Assembly (NCBI GenBank): GCA_041665605.1 | Contig: JBAYIO010000014.1 | Coordinates: 1 to 64,000 of the forward strand | Direction: 5' to 3' | Length of the DNA stretch: 64,000 nt | From: CAIPAT01 sp041665605 | GTDB taxonomy: Bacteria; Verrucomicrobiota; Lentisphaeria; Victivallales; Victivallaceae | In this document: in pieces, positions 9,231 to 18,255 of the stretch | How positions within the stretch are numbered: position 1 is the first letter of the stretch | How the letters are laid out: each line of letters begins with the position of its first letter | Position numbers and translations under genes: made by a program | Notes under the pieces: generated by a model | Database searches by the model: none | What the model was told of the DNA's origin: nothing | Seen by the model: the letters and a program-made list of their open reading frames with translations, nothing else

Positions 9231-12200
9231 ATTTGATCTTTTGAGCCAGCCTTTGCGGGCGGGGACCGTCAGCCTGATTGAAGCCAGCGCCGGCACCGGC
9301 AAGACGACCGCCATTGAAAATCTGTTCATCCGCCTGCTGCTTGAGGGGATTGAGCGCGACGGCGAAAATATTACGCTGGAAGTTAAACAGATACTGGTCG
9401 TGACTTTCACCGAAGCCGCCACCGCGGAACTGGTGGACCGGGTGCGCCGGAATATTTTCCGGGCGATAGAATTGCTGAATGCCAGGCTGGTGGTGGACGA
9501 GGTTAATTATCTGAAGAAAAAACCGGAGGATATTTCCGATATTCTGATCCGGCTGCTGGTAAATTTCCTGACAAAAAACAGCCATGACGGCGGGCCGGAC
9601 AGAAGAAATGTCCATTATGCGAACCATCTGCTGCATGCCGCGCTGTCTGATTTTGATGAGGCGTCCATCTCCACCATTCACGGTTTCTGTTCGAGAATGC
9701 TTAACGAATTCGCCTTTGAAAGCGGCGTGTCGTTCGGGGCTGAACTTATAACTGACGACCGCCTGCTGGTTGACGAGGTTGCCGCCGATTATTGGAGACA
9801 GCATTTTTATGCGCCTGATTCCAAACTGAAGTGTGCGGCCGCCGGAGCCGGGGGATTGAGTCCGGATGAACTGTCCCGCCTGGCCAGGAATATCCTTAAA
9901 GCTCCGGAAATTAAAATGTCGGGTGAGGAAAACATTCCTGAAGTTGCTTCCGTCTATACAAGTTTGGAGGCAGCGTTCAGGCAACTGTCGGATTTTTTCA
10001 TTCCCCGCCAGGCAGAGATAAGCCGGTTGCTGCGGGAGAATCTGAATATTTTCAAAGTGGATTTCAGGAGAAATTTTTCTGATGCGCTCAGTGCGCTGAC
10101 AAGCGGGCTGGAGAAGACAGACTTCACTTCCGTGATGAACGGACTCGGGGTTTTCGATCCGGATTATTTTGCCGGAAATCAGCAGAAGAGGAAAGTCTGG
10201 AATGCCGAGGACGGCCTGATGCCGCCGGTGATCGGGGAACTGCTGAAACTGTGCGGGAAATTTAAGCAGTCGGCCAATGATTTTTGCGTGGCGGTAAAGA
10301 CTGGTTTTGTCCGGCATCTGCGCGATTCGGGGGCGCTGAAATCGAAAAAGCGGATGTTGCAGGTGCAGTCGTTCGATGACCTGCTGTCCGACATGCATTC
10401 CGCGCTCAAAGCACAGCCGTCTTTCGCCGACCGCATCCGCCGGCGTTTCAAAGTGGCGCTGATTGATGAATTTCAGGATACCGATCCGGTGCAATATGAT
10501 ATTTTCCGGCTGATATTTCAGGATAAATCAACGCTGATGCTGATGGTCGGCGATCCCAAGCAGTCGATTTACGCGTTCCGCGGGGCAGACATATATTCCT
10601 ATCTGCATGTCGCCGGCCGACTGGACAGTTCCAGCCGCACTACGCTAAACAAGAATTTCCGTTCATCCAGCCGCCTGCTGGAGGCGTTCAACACTGTTTT
10701 CGGTGCTGAAAATCCGTTTGTCGAAAAGGATATCATCTATCTGCCGGCCGAATCCGGCAGGGAGCCGGACCGGCTGGTAATCGAGGGCGAGGATATTGAG
10801 TCGTCGCCGCTGAAACTGTGGATGCTGGAGCCGGGCGGCGACCAGGAACCGCTTTCCAGAAAAAATGCGGTTGACCGCCTGCGCAAAGCGACGGCTTCGA
10901 AAATCGCCTGGATGCTGCGCGAGGCCGGAAAAATTAATGACGTAGGGCAGCCCCGTGCCAGATTTGAAAAGATAAATTCCGCCGGGAAATGTGAGTGCAA
11001 AGCGGTGAAAGCGTCCGATATCGCCGTGCTGACCGATTCCAACCGGGAGGCCCGGCTGATGCGCGAGGCGCTGGCGGACGCCGGAGTTCCCGCCGTGCTT
11101 CAGAATTCCGGCAATATCTTTGGTACTGACGAGGCCGGGGAATTATATCATGTGCTGCGCGCGGCGGCGGAGCCGGGGCGCGACCCGCTGTTGCGCACCG
11201 CGCTGGCGACTGCCATGTTCGGACTCAACGGCGAAGACATCGCCGGGATTGACAATCCTGCCGGAAATACCGGAGAACCGGAAATCGAAATCTGGCGGCA
11301 GCTTTTTCTGAAATGGAACACCCTGTGGCGGGAAAAAGGTTTTGTCCAGATGTTTTTCCGGATGCTCAGCGAGGATGCGGTACATTCCGCAAAGCGGTTG
11401 AGCGTCCGCGAGAATCTGCTGGCATTGCCGCATGGCGAACGCCATCTGACCGATCTGCTGCATCTGGGGGAGCTGCTGCATCAGGCGTCGCGCGGCGGCG
11501 CTCTCGGCTTGAACGGCCTGATCGCCTGGATGCATGAGCGCATTCTGCGTCCGGAGGAAAACGAAGAGCACGAGCAGCGGCTGGAAAGCGACGATGAGGC
11601 CGTGAAGATCATGACCGTGCATAAGAGCAAGGGGCTTCAATTCCCGATTGTATTCTGTCCGTTTTCCTGGAACAGGGGATTCTATTACAAGGAATATTAC
11701 TCCAACGACCGGAAAGAGGAAATTGATTTCTTCTTTCATCTTCAGGATGGCGACGGCGCGTATAAACTGCTTTTTGAGGCCGGGTACGGCGATCTGCCGG
11801 CCAACCGCATCCGGTACCGGCGGGAGAAACTGGCGGAATCGCTGCGGCTGTTATATGTGGCGCTGACCCGGGCTAAGCAGTTCTGTTGTGTCGGATGGGG
11901 GAGCATTAAAGAAACTGAAGACAGCGCGCTGATGTATCTGGCGCGGAACTGGGCCGGACCGGATATGCAGAATTATCTTGAACATCACGGTGAAAATCTG
12001 ATTCCGGGGCAGGGTGAAAATTCTCTTAAATGGGCAGACTGCGGAGCGATCAGTCAGGAAATTCCGTTTGCGGATTCCGTTCAATATGAAGCCGTGCGGA
12101 AACAGTTGCCGCTTGAAGCTCAATATCAGTCGCAGCCGATTCCCGCCGACTGGGGCATAATGAGTTTCTCCAGCCTTTCAGCCGGAACCCATACCGGTAA

Positions 12201-13065
12201 AGACCAGGCGCCGGGCTGGGATGAAGGCAGTGTTTCACCGGGGCCGCAGGAGGAAGCGATCATTGCGGACGATGAACCGGAATCGCCGTTTGCTGATTTT
12301 CCGGCCGGTCCGGTTTCCGGCGACTGCGTCCATGAAATTTTCGAGGAACTGGACTTCACCCTGCTTCCCGCCGGTTCGCGGAATTTGCCGGAAGTGGATA
12401 AGTTGATCGAGGAAAAACTGTTGAAATTCGGGCGGGTCGAAAACTCCCGGTTTTACGACAGTCTGGCCGAGCGCGGCGCGATGACGGACGCCATGCTGAG
12501 AAACGTGTTGAACACTCCGCTGTCCGCCGGCGACAAAACTTTCCACCTGTCGGAAATTGCAAAACAGAAGCGTGTTTCCGAAATGGAATTCTTCTTTGAG
12601 GTGGCCGATCCGATACGGCTGGCGGAACTGTCGAAATTACTGGAGCATAAGTTTCATCCCGGAATGGCGGTCGAACTTGACCATGCCGGCGGCAAAGCGC
12701 CGCGGCGCGGCTTTATGAACGGCAAAATAGACCTGTTTTTTGAGCATGGCGGCAAATACTGGATCGCTGACTGGAAGACTAACTGGCTGGGGCGTCCGTA
12801 CCGCGCTTATAACCATGCCGCGTTGTCCGGCGATATGATCGCCAAATCTTATTTGATGCAGGCCGCCATTTATGCGCTGGCGATTGATAAGTTCCTTAAA
12901 TTCCGGATGCCGGATTATGACTACAACCGCCATTTCGGCGGAGTTTTTTACCTGTATGTCAGAGGCATGGACGGACTGAGGCCGGATCAGGGAGTTTTTA
13001 AAATGCGCCCGGAACTTGATTTTATCCGGGAACTGGCAAAAATATTTCCGGGAGGCGTGCGATGA
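9223..13065 (+). CDS. recB: exodeoxyribonuclease V beta subunit RecB (helicase-nuclease)
   Basis: 1280 residues from the ATG at 9223, chosen because AGGGGGG sits just upstream and the protein then begins with the normal N-E-F-D-L-L. It is a UvrD-family 3'-5' helicase: Walker A E-A-S-A-G-T-G-K-T-T, motif Ia T-F-T-E-A-A-T, motif II D-E-F-Q-D-T-D, motif III G-D-P-K-Q-S-I-Y-A-F-R-G, motif V T-V-H-K-S-K-G-L, motif VI Y-V-A-L-T-R-A. The C-terminal nuclease domain retains the PDDEXK core (G-K-I-D-L-F-F ... I-A-D-W-K-T). With RecC and RecD it processes double-strand breaks for RecA loading. It overlaps recD by 4 bases (ATGA). Confidence 0.96.
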   Translation: MNEFDLLSQPLRAGTVSLIEASAGTGKTTAIENLFIRLLLEGIERDGENITLEVKQILVVTFTEAATAELVDRVRRNIFRAIELLNARLVVDEVNYLKKKPEDISDILIRLLVNFLTKNSHDGGPDRRNVHYANHLLHAALSDFDEASISTIHGFCSRMLNEFAFESGVSFGAELITDDRLLVDEVAADYWRQHFYAPDSKLKCAAAGAGGLSPDELSRLARNILKAPEIKMSGEENIPEVASVYTSLEAAFRQLSDFFIPRQAEISRLLRENLNIFKVDFRRNFSDALSALTSGLEKTDFTSVMNGLGVFDPDYFAGNQQKRKVWNAEDGLMPPVIGELLKLCGKFKQSANDFCVAVKTGFVRHLRDSGALKSKKRMLQVQSFDDLLSDMHSALKAQPSFADRIRRRFKVALIDEFQDTDPVQYDIFRLIFQDKSTLMLMVGDPKQSIYAFRGADIYSYLHVAGRLDSSSRTTLNKNFRSSSRLLEAFNTVFGAENPFVEKDIIYLPAESGREPDRLVIEGEDIESSPLKLWMLEPGGDQEPLSRKNAVDRLRKATASKIAWMLREAGKINDVGQPRARFEKINSAGKCECKAVKASDIAVLTDSNREARLMREALADAGVPAVLQNSGNIFGTDEAGELYHVLRAAAEPGRDPLLRTALATAMFGLNGEDIAGIDNPAGNTGEPEIEIWRQLFLKWNTLWREKGFVQMFFRMLSEDAVHSAKRLSVRENLLALPHGERHLTDLLHLGELLHQASRGGALGLNGLIAWMHERILRPEENEEHEQRLESDDEAVKIMTVHKSKGLQFPIVFCPFSWNRGFYYKEYYSNDRKEEIDFFFHLQDGDGAYKLLFEAGYGDLPANRIRYRREKLAESLRLLYVALTRAKQFCCVGWGSIKETEDSALMYLARNWAGPDMQNYLEHHGENLIPGQGENSLKWADCGAISQEIPFADSVQYEAVRKQLPLEAQYQSQPIPADWGIMSFSSLSAGTHTGKDQAPGWDEGSVSPGPQEEAIIADDEPESPFADFPAGPVSGDCVHEIFEELDFTLLPAGSRNLPEVDKLIEEKLLKFGRVENSRFYDSLAERGAMTDAMLRNVLNTPLSAGDKTFHLSEIAKQKRVSEMEFFFEVADPIRLAELSKLLEHKFHPGMAVELDHAGGKAPRRGFMNGKIDLFFEHGGKYWIADWKTNWLGRPYRAYNHAALSGDMIAKSYLMQAAIYALAIDKFLKFRMPDYDYNRHFGGVFYLYVRGMDGLRPDQGVFKMRPELDFIRELAKIFPGGVR

Positions 13066-15020
13066 ACTCAGGCCGGATTGCAGTAATTGAGGCTCTGCGC
13101 GGAAAAGGATTATTCTGCGATGCGGACATTAATTTTGCCCGTTTCATTTGCCGCGAGGCCGGTCCGGATGCCGGATATGAGCTCTATCTGGCGGCGGCGC
13201 TGGTCAGCAATGCTGTTCTCGTCCGCAAGCATATCTGTCTGGATACGACAATGCTCGCAGTTGATCTGAACAGTTGGTTTGCCGACCTGACCGATGCGGG
13301 GCAGGGGGCGGAGGCGCTGCGCCATGAACTGCGCCGGCTGCCGGTTCCGGAAAACTGGCTGGAAAAACTGGCCGCCCATACACTCGCGGCAGGCGCTCCC
13401 GGCGAGTTTAAGCCGCTGATTATTAAAAATGAACTGATCTATCTCCACCGCACCTGGCTGTGCGAAAAACAGCTTGCGGTAATGATCAAATCCCGCGGTG
13501 AAGGCGTTGACCCCGGTTTCAATGCCGCGGCCGTCGCCGGACGGATAACGGCGGTTTCAGCCAGATTCTTTTCCGGCTCATTATTTGAAAATAATATTGA
13601 CTGGCAGCAGGCTGCCGTGTTTGCCGCTTTGCGCAACCGTTTCGCAATCATCACCGGCGGCCCCGGCACCGGCAAAACGACGGTGGCGGCGGCGATTGTC
13701 GCGCTGCTGTTCGAACGCGATCTGTCGCTGCGGATAGCCTTGTGCGCACCGACCGGGAAAGCTCAGGCGCGTTTGCAGGAGTCGCTGCTGATTGAAACGG
13801 AGATTTTACACTGCCGTCCCGAGGTAATTCAAAAGACTGCGGCAGTTCCGGCCTGCACGATTCACCGGCTGCTCGGGGCCCGCCCGGATTCGGAGGAATT
13901 CAAGTATAACCGGAAAAATCAACTGGCCCTGGATGTGCTGATCGTCGATGAGGCGTCAATGATTTCACAATCGCTGATGAGCGGCCTGCTGGAGGCGCTG
14001 CCGCCGCACACGAAAGTAGTGCTGCTGGGCGACATGGACCAGCTTGCTTCGGTAGAATCCGGCATGGTGCTGCGCGATTTGTGCCTGGCATCCGAAATCA
14101 ATCATTTTTCGCCGCGGTTCAGAGGGGATTTCAAGCTGGCGGTGAACGGCAGTATGCCGGAGCTGCCGTCAGCAACCGGAACTTCGTCGTTGGCCGATTG
14201 TACGGTTGAACTGCAAATCAGCCGCCGCTTCGATCCGGATAAAGGCATCGGACTGGTGGCGGCGGCAATCAAGGCGCTGCCGGCGTATCCGGAGAATCCG
14301 GCGGCGGACGCGATTATCAACGCCGCCTGCTCCGATTCCACTGCTCAAATCAAGGTCTCGCCCCTGCCTGATTTCAGGAAAGGCGGCCTGGAAAGAGTAT
14401 TGGCAGAAGTATGGCGCGGACAGCGGGTGACTATCGGCGGGGCGCAGGAAAAAATGCTTCCGGATTATTTAAATGCGGAAAATGTCGAAGCGGCCTATGA
14501 GATTTTCCGGCGCTTCCGGATTCTCTGCTCCCACCGGCGCGGCATGTACGGCGCGGAGGCGGTCAACCTGCTGGTTGAAAAAAATATCCGTGTTCAAAAC
14601 AACCTTGCTGAATTTTATAAAGGCAAGCCGGTCATGATTACCGAAAACTGCCCGATGCTCAACCTGTTCAACGGCGACATCGGTTTGGTCTGGCCGGATG
14701 AAAATGGCCGCCTGAAAGCATATTTTCCAAGTCGCGACGGCCAGCGAGAGAACGGCTTTTTCAGTGTTGAGATTTCCACATTGCCGATGTTCGAAACCGC
14801 GTTCGCCATGACGGTGCATAAATCGCAGGGTTCAGGTTTCCAGAACGTCCTGCTGATCCTGACTCCTGACCAGAATTCCCCGATCCTCACCCGCGAACTG
14901 GTTTACACCGCCATTACCCGCGCCGAAAAACACGCCGGCATCTGGAGTTCGCGCGAAGTCCTTGCCGCATCAATCCGCCGCCGCACCCGCCGCTGTTCAA
15001 GGCTTCAGGATTATCTGTGA
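13062..15020 (+). CDS. recD: exodeoxyribonuclease V alpha subunit RecD (5'-3' helicase)
   Basis: 652 residues; superfamily 1B helicase. Visible motifs: Walker A G-G-P-G-T-G-K-T-T (~residue 205), motif II V-D-E-A-S-M-I, motif III G-D-M-D-Q-L-A-S-V-E-S-G, motif V T-V-H-K-S-Q-G-S and motif VI Y-T-A-I-T-R-A. RecD is the fast 5'-3' motor and activates the RecB nuclease. Its start overlaps the recB stop as ATGA, a strong sign of translational coupling. The gene order C-B-D with no intervening peptidase gene makes a compact operon; acpH follows in the same direction after about 80 bases. Confidence 0.96.
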   Translation: MNSGRIAVIEALRGKGLFCDADINFARFICREAGPDAGYELYLAAALVSNAVLVRKHICLDTTMLAVDLNSWFADLTDAGQGAEALRHELRRLPVPENWLEKLAAHTLAAGAPGEFKPLIIKNELIYLHRTWLCEKQLAVMIKSRGEGVDPGFNAAAVAGRITAVSARFFSGSLFENNIDWQQAAVFAALRNRFAIITGGPGTGKTTVAAAIVALLFERDLSLRIALCAPTGKAQARLQESLLIETEILHCRPEVIQKTAAVPACTIHRLLGARPDSEEFKYNRKNQLALDVLIVDEASMISQSLMSGLLEALPPHTKVVLLGDMDQLASVESGMVLRDLCLASEINHFSPRFRGDFKLAVNGSMPELPSATGTSSLADCTVELQISRRFDPDKGIGLVAAAIKALPAYPENPAADAIINAACSDSTAQIKVSPLPDFRKGGLERVLAEVWRGQRVTIGGAQEKMLPDYLNAENVEAAYEIFRRFRILCSHRRGMYGAEAVNLLVEKNIRVQNNLAEFYKGKPVMITENCPMLNLFNGDIGLVWPDENGRLKAYFPSRDGQRENGFFSVEISTLPMFETAFAMTVHKSQGSGFQNVLLILTPDQNSPILTRELVYTAITRAEKHAGIWSSREVLAASIRRRTRRCSRLQDYL

Positions 15021-15100
15021 TTTTTGTAAATCCGGGCATTGCCGGTATATTAAATATTGTGCCGTCTGGTTTGATAATTTGAATGGATGATTACTGGTTT

Positions 15101-15691
15101 ATGAATTTTCTGATGCATCTTTTTCTGGCTGAAGATAATGATGATTCGCGGATCGGCAACTACCTCGGCGATTTTGTCAAAGGCAATGAAGCCAGTATAC
15201 ATGAACTTTATCCCGGCAAAATTGCTGAAGGTATTATCAATCACCGCCGGGTCGATCAGTTCACCGATGCGCATCCCGCGGTCATCAACTCGATTGCGCT
15301 GATGAAACCGTTTTCCGGCAAGTTCGCGGCGATTGTGGTTGATATTCTGATGGACTACTATCTGATTAAACACTGGAATAAATACACTTCCGAAGATTTT
15401 CAAAAGTTTGTTGCCAAATGCTATGCATCATTGCATAAGATAGTTGAAGGGGAACAGTATCCGGAACGCTGCCGGCATTTTACCGGCAAACTGATTGAGC
15501 GGGATGCATTCAATGTTTACAGCACTATCGAAGGCATTCATGAGGTGCTGTGCGGAATGAACCGCCATCTGAAACGCCCTTCGCCGCTGCCGGACGCCAA
15601 ACCGCATATTATTGCCAATTACTCCGCGCTGGAACATAATTTCCTGTTATTCATGCCAGACATACTGGCTTTTAAACAGGATCATTCATAG
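15101..15691 (+). CDS. acpH: acyl carrier protein phosphodiesterase family protein (AcpH)
   Basis: 196 residues from the ATG at 15101; an earlier in-frame ATG at 15083 would add six residues, but the downstream one gives the standard family start M-N-F-L-x-H-L-x-L-A. The following G-N-Y-L-G-D-F-V-K-G-N, H-R-x-V-D-x-F-T-D and M-D-Y-Y-L segments match AcpH, the HD-like enzyme that removes 4'-phosphopantetheine from holo-ACP. Length is normal (E. coli AcpH is 193). The 3' third of the gene is duplicated in degraded form at 16714-16972, on the far side of a pseudopilin gene. Confidence 0.85.
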   Translation: MNFLMHLFLAEDNDDSRIGNYLGDFVKGNEASIHELYPGKIAEGIINHRRVDQFTDAHPAVINSIALMKPFSGKFAAIVVDILMDYYLIKHWNKYTSEDFQKFVAKCYASLHKIVEGEQYPERCRHFTGKLIERDAFNVYSTIEGIHEVLCGMNRHLKRPSPLPDAKPHIIANYSALEHNFLLFMPDILAFKQDHS

Positions 15692-15759
15692 AAAACGGAG
15701 GATAGACTTTTTTGCGCTATAACTATTTTTTTATTTTTTTATTATGAATAAAAATGTTA

Positions 15760-15788
15760 TTGACTTATTTCAAATATGCACTTATGCT
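15760..15788 (+). promoter_or_regulatory. sigma70-like promoter for the pseudopilin at 15841
   Basis: TTGACT at 15760-15765 and TATGCT at 15783-15788 are separated by 17 bases, in an AT-rich stretch. The expected transcript starts near 15796 and carries a strong ribosome binding site GGAGG at 15830-15834, six bases before the ATG at 15841. It indicates that this pseudopilin is transcribed independently of acpH. Confidence 0.6.
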
Positions 15789-15840
15789 AGTTTATAAGGT
15801 TGTTGAGTTTCCACAAGTTTTCTAGTGATGGAGGTCAAGA

Positions 15841-16653
15841 ATGAAAAAGATATTTTTTTCACTTATTGAACTCCTGGTTGTGATTACTATCATTGCAGTT
15901 CTTGCGTCAATTTTGCTGCCGCTGCTAAACAAAGCGCGGGAAAAAGCCAGAGCTGCGGAATGCGGCAATAACCTGAAACAGATCGGCCATGCATTCCATT
16001 TTTACGTCAATGATTATAATGACAATCTGCCTTTGGGAAAGACTTTCGGCTCGGTGGTGGAATATTGGAACTGGTATAATTCCAAGGCTGCGGAGAATGC
16101 GTCGGCGACTGCGCAGGAACACGCTTCGGAGAATTCCGCAATACATGGCAAGGGACGTCTCCAGCCGTATCTCAAGACGATTCCAGGGACAGAGACATAT
16201 TACGGTATTGTGACTGAGACATATCGCGACCCGTTAAGCTGTCCTTCCCAGATGCCGGTTCCCGGACTCAGCATATATACCTACGGCTATAATTATATAA
16301 TTGCAGATTCCGGGGTCAGCAGCGTTGCTCCTTATCCTGTCACCAAACAAATTATCCGGAAGTTAAGCGCTTTCAAGCAGCCGACGGAGACATGTCTGAT
16401 TGCTGACGGCATAAGCACTGTTGGTTCCTACACCAGTCCGGACGGGCAGGCGGGCAATTATCCCGTTGGTTACCGTCACGGCAGCGGCAGCAGCATATTT
16501 AATAGCAGCGCCAATGCCGTCTTTGCGGACGGACACCTTGAACGCAGGAAATTCGGTGCAATTCCAGATGCCTATTCTCCGGGCTGGACAGCCGCGCTGA
16601 CTCAATCTTATTTCTGGAGTCCATTCGCGAAAGACCCGGATACAATTAACTGA
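15841..16653 (+). CDS. pseudopilin-like protein with prepilin N-terminus
   Basis: 270 residues. The N-terminus M-K-K-I-F-F-S-L-I-E-L-L-V-V-I-T-I-I is a class III (prepilin) signal with the essential Glu at +5, followed by the L-L-P-x-L-N-K-A-R-E-K-A-R-x-x-x-C turn usual in PVC-type pseudopilins. The residue before the presumed +1 Phe is Phe, not the Gly normally needed by prepilin peptidase. The C-terminal half has a F-A-D-G-H element like the H-X9-DG family, though the preceding His is about 16 residues away. Probable role: minor component of a type II secretion-like or type IV pilus-like system, or a secreted surface protein. It has its own promoter and no adjacent regulator. Confidence 0.82.
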   Translation: MKKIFFSLIELLVVITIIAVLASILLPLLNKAREKARAAECGNNLKQIGHAFHFYVNDYNDNLPLGKTFGSVVEYWNWYNSKAAENASATAQEHASENSAIHGKGRLQPYLKTIPGTETYYGIVTETYRDPLSCPSQMPVPGLSIYTYGYNYIIADSGVSSVAPYPVTKQIIRKLSAFKQPTETCLIADGISTVGSYTSPDGQAGNYPVGYRHGSGSSIFNSSANAVFADGHLERRKFGAIPDAYSPGWTAALTQSYFWSPFAKDPDTIN

Positions 16654-16713
16654 CTATTTACGGCTATGGAGTCTTTCAAGAATAACCTTTACATTTTCGC
16701 GTACAGGATGCCT

Positions 16714-16972
16714 TTGGATTTGATCGTTGAAGCTGTATCCTGAATTTTGCCGGTGTTTTGGCGGCAAATTGATTGAGCGTGACGCCTTCAATGTTTACAA
16801 TACTATCGACGGCATCCATGAGGTGCTGTGCGGAATGAACAGCCATCTGAAGCGCCCTTCGCCGCTGCCGGATGCCAAGCCGCATATTTTAGCCAATTCC
16901 GGCGCCCTGGAGCAAAATTTCCTGTTATTCATGCCAGACATACTGGTCTTTAAGCTTAGAAATTTAACCTGA
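16714..16972 (+). pseudogene. degraded duplicate of the acpH 3' end
   Basis: From about 16714 the DNA is strongly similar to the last third of acpH (about 15430-15672). Shared blocks include G-K-L-I-E-R-D-A-F-N-V-Y, G-I-H-E-V-L-C-G-M-N and L-L-F-M-P-D-I-L. The copy lacks the whole N-terminal two thirds, and a five-base deletion relative to acpH just after 16731 shifts the frame: in the acpH frame the copy hits TGA at once. The only uninterrupted frame starts with TTG at 16727 and has no good ribosome binding site. It is therefore a remnant, not an expressed gene. The pseudopilin 15841-16653 lies exactly between original and copy. Confidence 0.85.
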
Positions 16973-17041
16973 TTTTGAGTCTCATTCCTCGACGGCTTAT
17001 TACGTCATTTATAAAAAAATGCATTTTTTTTTGCGGACCTA

Positions 17042-17080
17042 TTGACATTTAACTAGACAATACAGTATAGTCATTGTTAG
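17042..17080 (+). promoter_or_regulatory. promoter with overlapping inverted repeat upstream of the GntR/LacI-type regulator
   Basis: Perfect -35 TTGACA at 17042-17047, 18 bases, then TATAGT at 17066-17071. An imperfect inverted repeat overlaps the -10: CTAGACAAT at 17053-17061 against ATTGTTAG at 17073-17080. A ribosome binding site AAGGGG precedes the ATG at 17104. The position of the repeat suits autorepression by the regulator it precedes, but no binding evidence exists. Confidence 0.6.
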
Positions 17081-17103
17081 TGGATTAAATTAAGGGGCAT
17101 ATA

Positions 17104-18225
17104 ATGCGGCAACCGGTCAAAAGAATGAAATTGTACGAGGCGATGAAACAGGATATCGCACAAGGGATTTATTTGCCCGGCTCATTTCTGCCGAATGAAC
17201 TGGAACTTGTGAAGAAATATGGACACGCCCGCGATACGGTGCGTCTGGCGCTGGCGCTGCTCGAAGACGAAAAAATCATCGAGTTGAAGAAAAACAAAGG
17301 ACGCCAGATATGTCCGGCCAATGTCGAAAAGGCAAAAGTTCCGCTGACTTTTTTATTGCCGTGCCCTGATTTTTTAAGCGAGGCATTTCCAGATGTGGCA
17401 GTGCAGGATACCCGTCAGATATTCAAAGGTGTTTCCCATATTGCGTTTGAGTATGATTACCGCGTGGAAACCGTGCCGGTGTCGCCGACCAATAATCAAC
17501 ACGATATCGACTGGCGAAAGCTGGATTTTGTCAATGCGGATAGCCTGGTAGTATTAGTCGGCGATTGGTATCGTGACCTGTTTCCGCTGCTGCTGGAACG
17601 CGGTTGCCGAAAGGTGTTTGTCTATTCACATCTTGCTCACCGGAAAGATGACGAGGATTTTTTAAATAACAGTTTTCGTATTGCCATTAACGCTTCCGGC
17701 GCGGCGGAAGCGGCGGTTGAGTATTTGTTTCGGCAAGGTTGCCGGAGAATAGCGCTGTTTCATTATAACATATCAGAGCCGGAACATCCGGTTATGGGCG
17801 GTTACCTTTCCGGGCTAAGAAAATGCGGACTGAAGTTTGCCGCCTGGCATGAGCTTCCGGAAGAGCATCTGAAACTGCAAGACGTTAAAAACCGGTTGAA
17901 GGATTTTTATAAAAAATCCGGTGGTTTTGACAGCCTGCTCATAAGCCCCAAAATGGCTATTGATTTACATCTGCGCAATTTATACCAGGAGCTCGGTTTG
18001 ACGGAAGATATCAAAATAATAGTTTCTAATGATGTTGCCAATAACCAATGGGTAGTGCCGCCGCTGACAAGTATGGTATTCCCATACGAGGACATTGGAC
18101 GGATTGCGGCGCGGCATCTGCTGTCCCCGGAATTTGCGCCAGGAGAGCAGTTGGTTAGCGCCCGGCTTATTGAGCGCGGCTCTACTTCAGTATTTTCGAA
18201 AAAAACGGAATTTGTTTCAATATAA
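17104..18225 (+). CDS. GntR-type transcriptional regulator with LacI-like sugar-sensing domain
   Basis: 373 residues. Residues ~8-75 form a GntR winged helix (L-Y-E-A-M-K-Q-D-I-A-Q-G-I-Y-L-P-G-S, then R-D-T-V-R-L-A-L-A-L-L-E-D-E-K-I-I). Residues ~80-360 look like the periplasmic-binding-protein-type effector domain of LacI/GalR regulators, the same arrangement as AraR of Bacillus: the C-terminus reads L-T-S-M-V-F-P-Y-E-D-I-G and then A-A-R-H-L-L. Such proteins usually repress sugar-use genes until the sugar binds. It heads a run of six same-strand genes up to 25681 and is the likely local regulator of that cassette. Confidence 0.85.
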   Translation: MRQPVKRMKLYEAMKQDIAQGIYLPGSFLPNELELVKKYGHARDTVRLALALLEDEKIIELKKNKGRQICPANVEKAKVPLTFLLPCPDFLSEAFPDVAVQDTRQIFKGVSHIAFEYDYRVETVPVSPTNNQHDIDWRKLDFVNADSLVVLVGDWYRDLFPLLLERGCRKVFVYSHLAHRKDDEDFLNNSFRIAINASGAAEAAVEYLFRQGCRRIALFHYNISEPEHPVMGGYLSGLRKCGLKFAAWHELPEEHLKLQDVKNRLKDFYKKSGGFDSLLISPKMAIDLHLRNLYQELGLTEDIKIIVSNDVANNQWVVPPLTSMVFPYEDIGRIAARHLLSPEFAPGEQLVSARLIERGSTSVFSKKTEFVSI

Positions 18226-18255
18226 ACCCCAAGCAGCAATAGGAGAATAAAAATC

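Noticed and set aside
9094..10494. 466-codon minus-strand frame over the recC/recB junction
   Set aside because: Antisense to conserved helicase motifs of recB; His/Gln/Arg-rich composition is typical of a shadow frame.
16727..16972. Short plus-strand open frame similar to AcpH as a functional small gene
   Set aside because: It begins at TTG with no ribosome binding site, lacks the N-terminal two thirds, and is frameshifted relative to acpH; recorded as a pseudogene.
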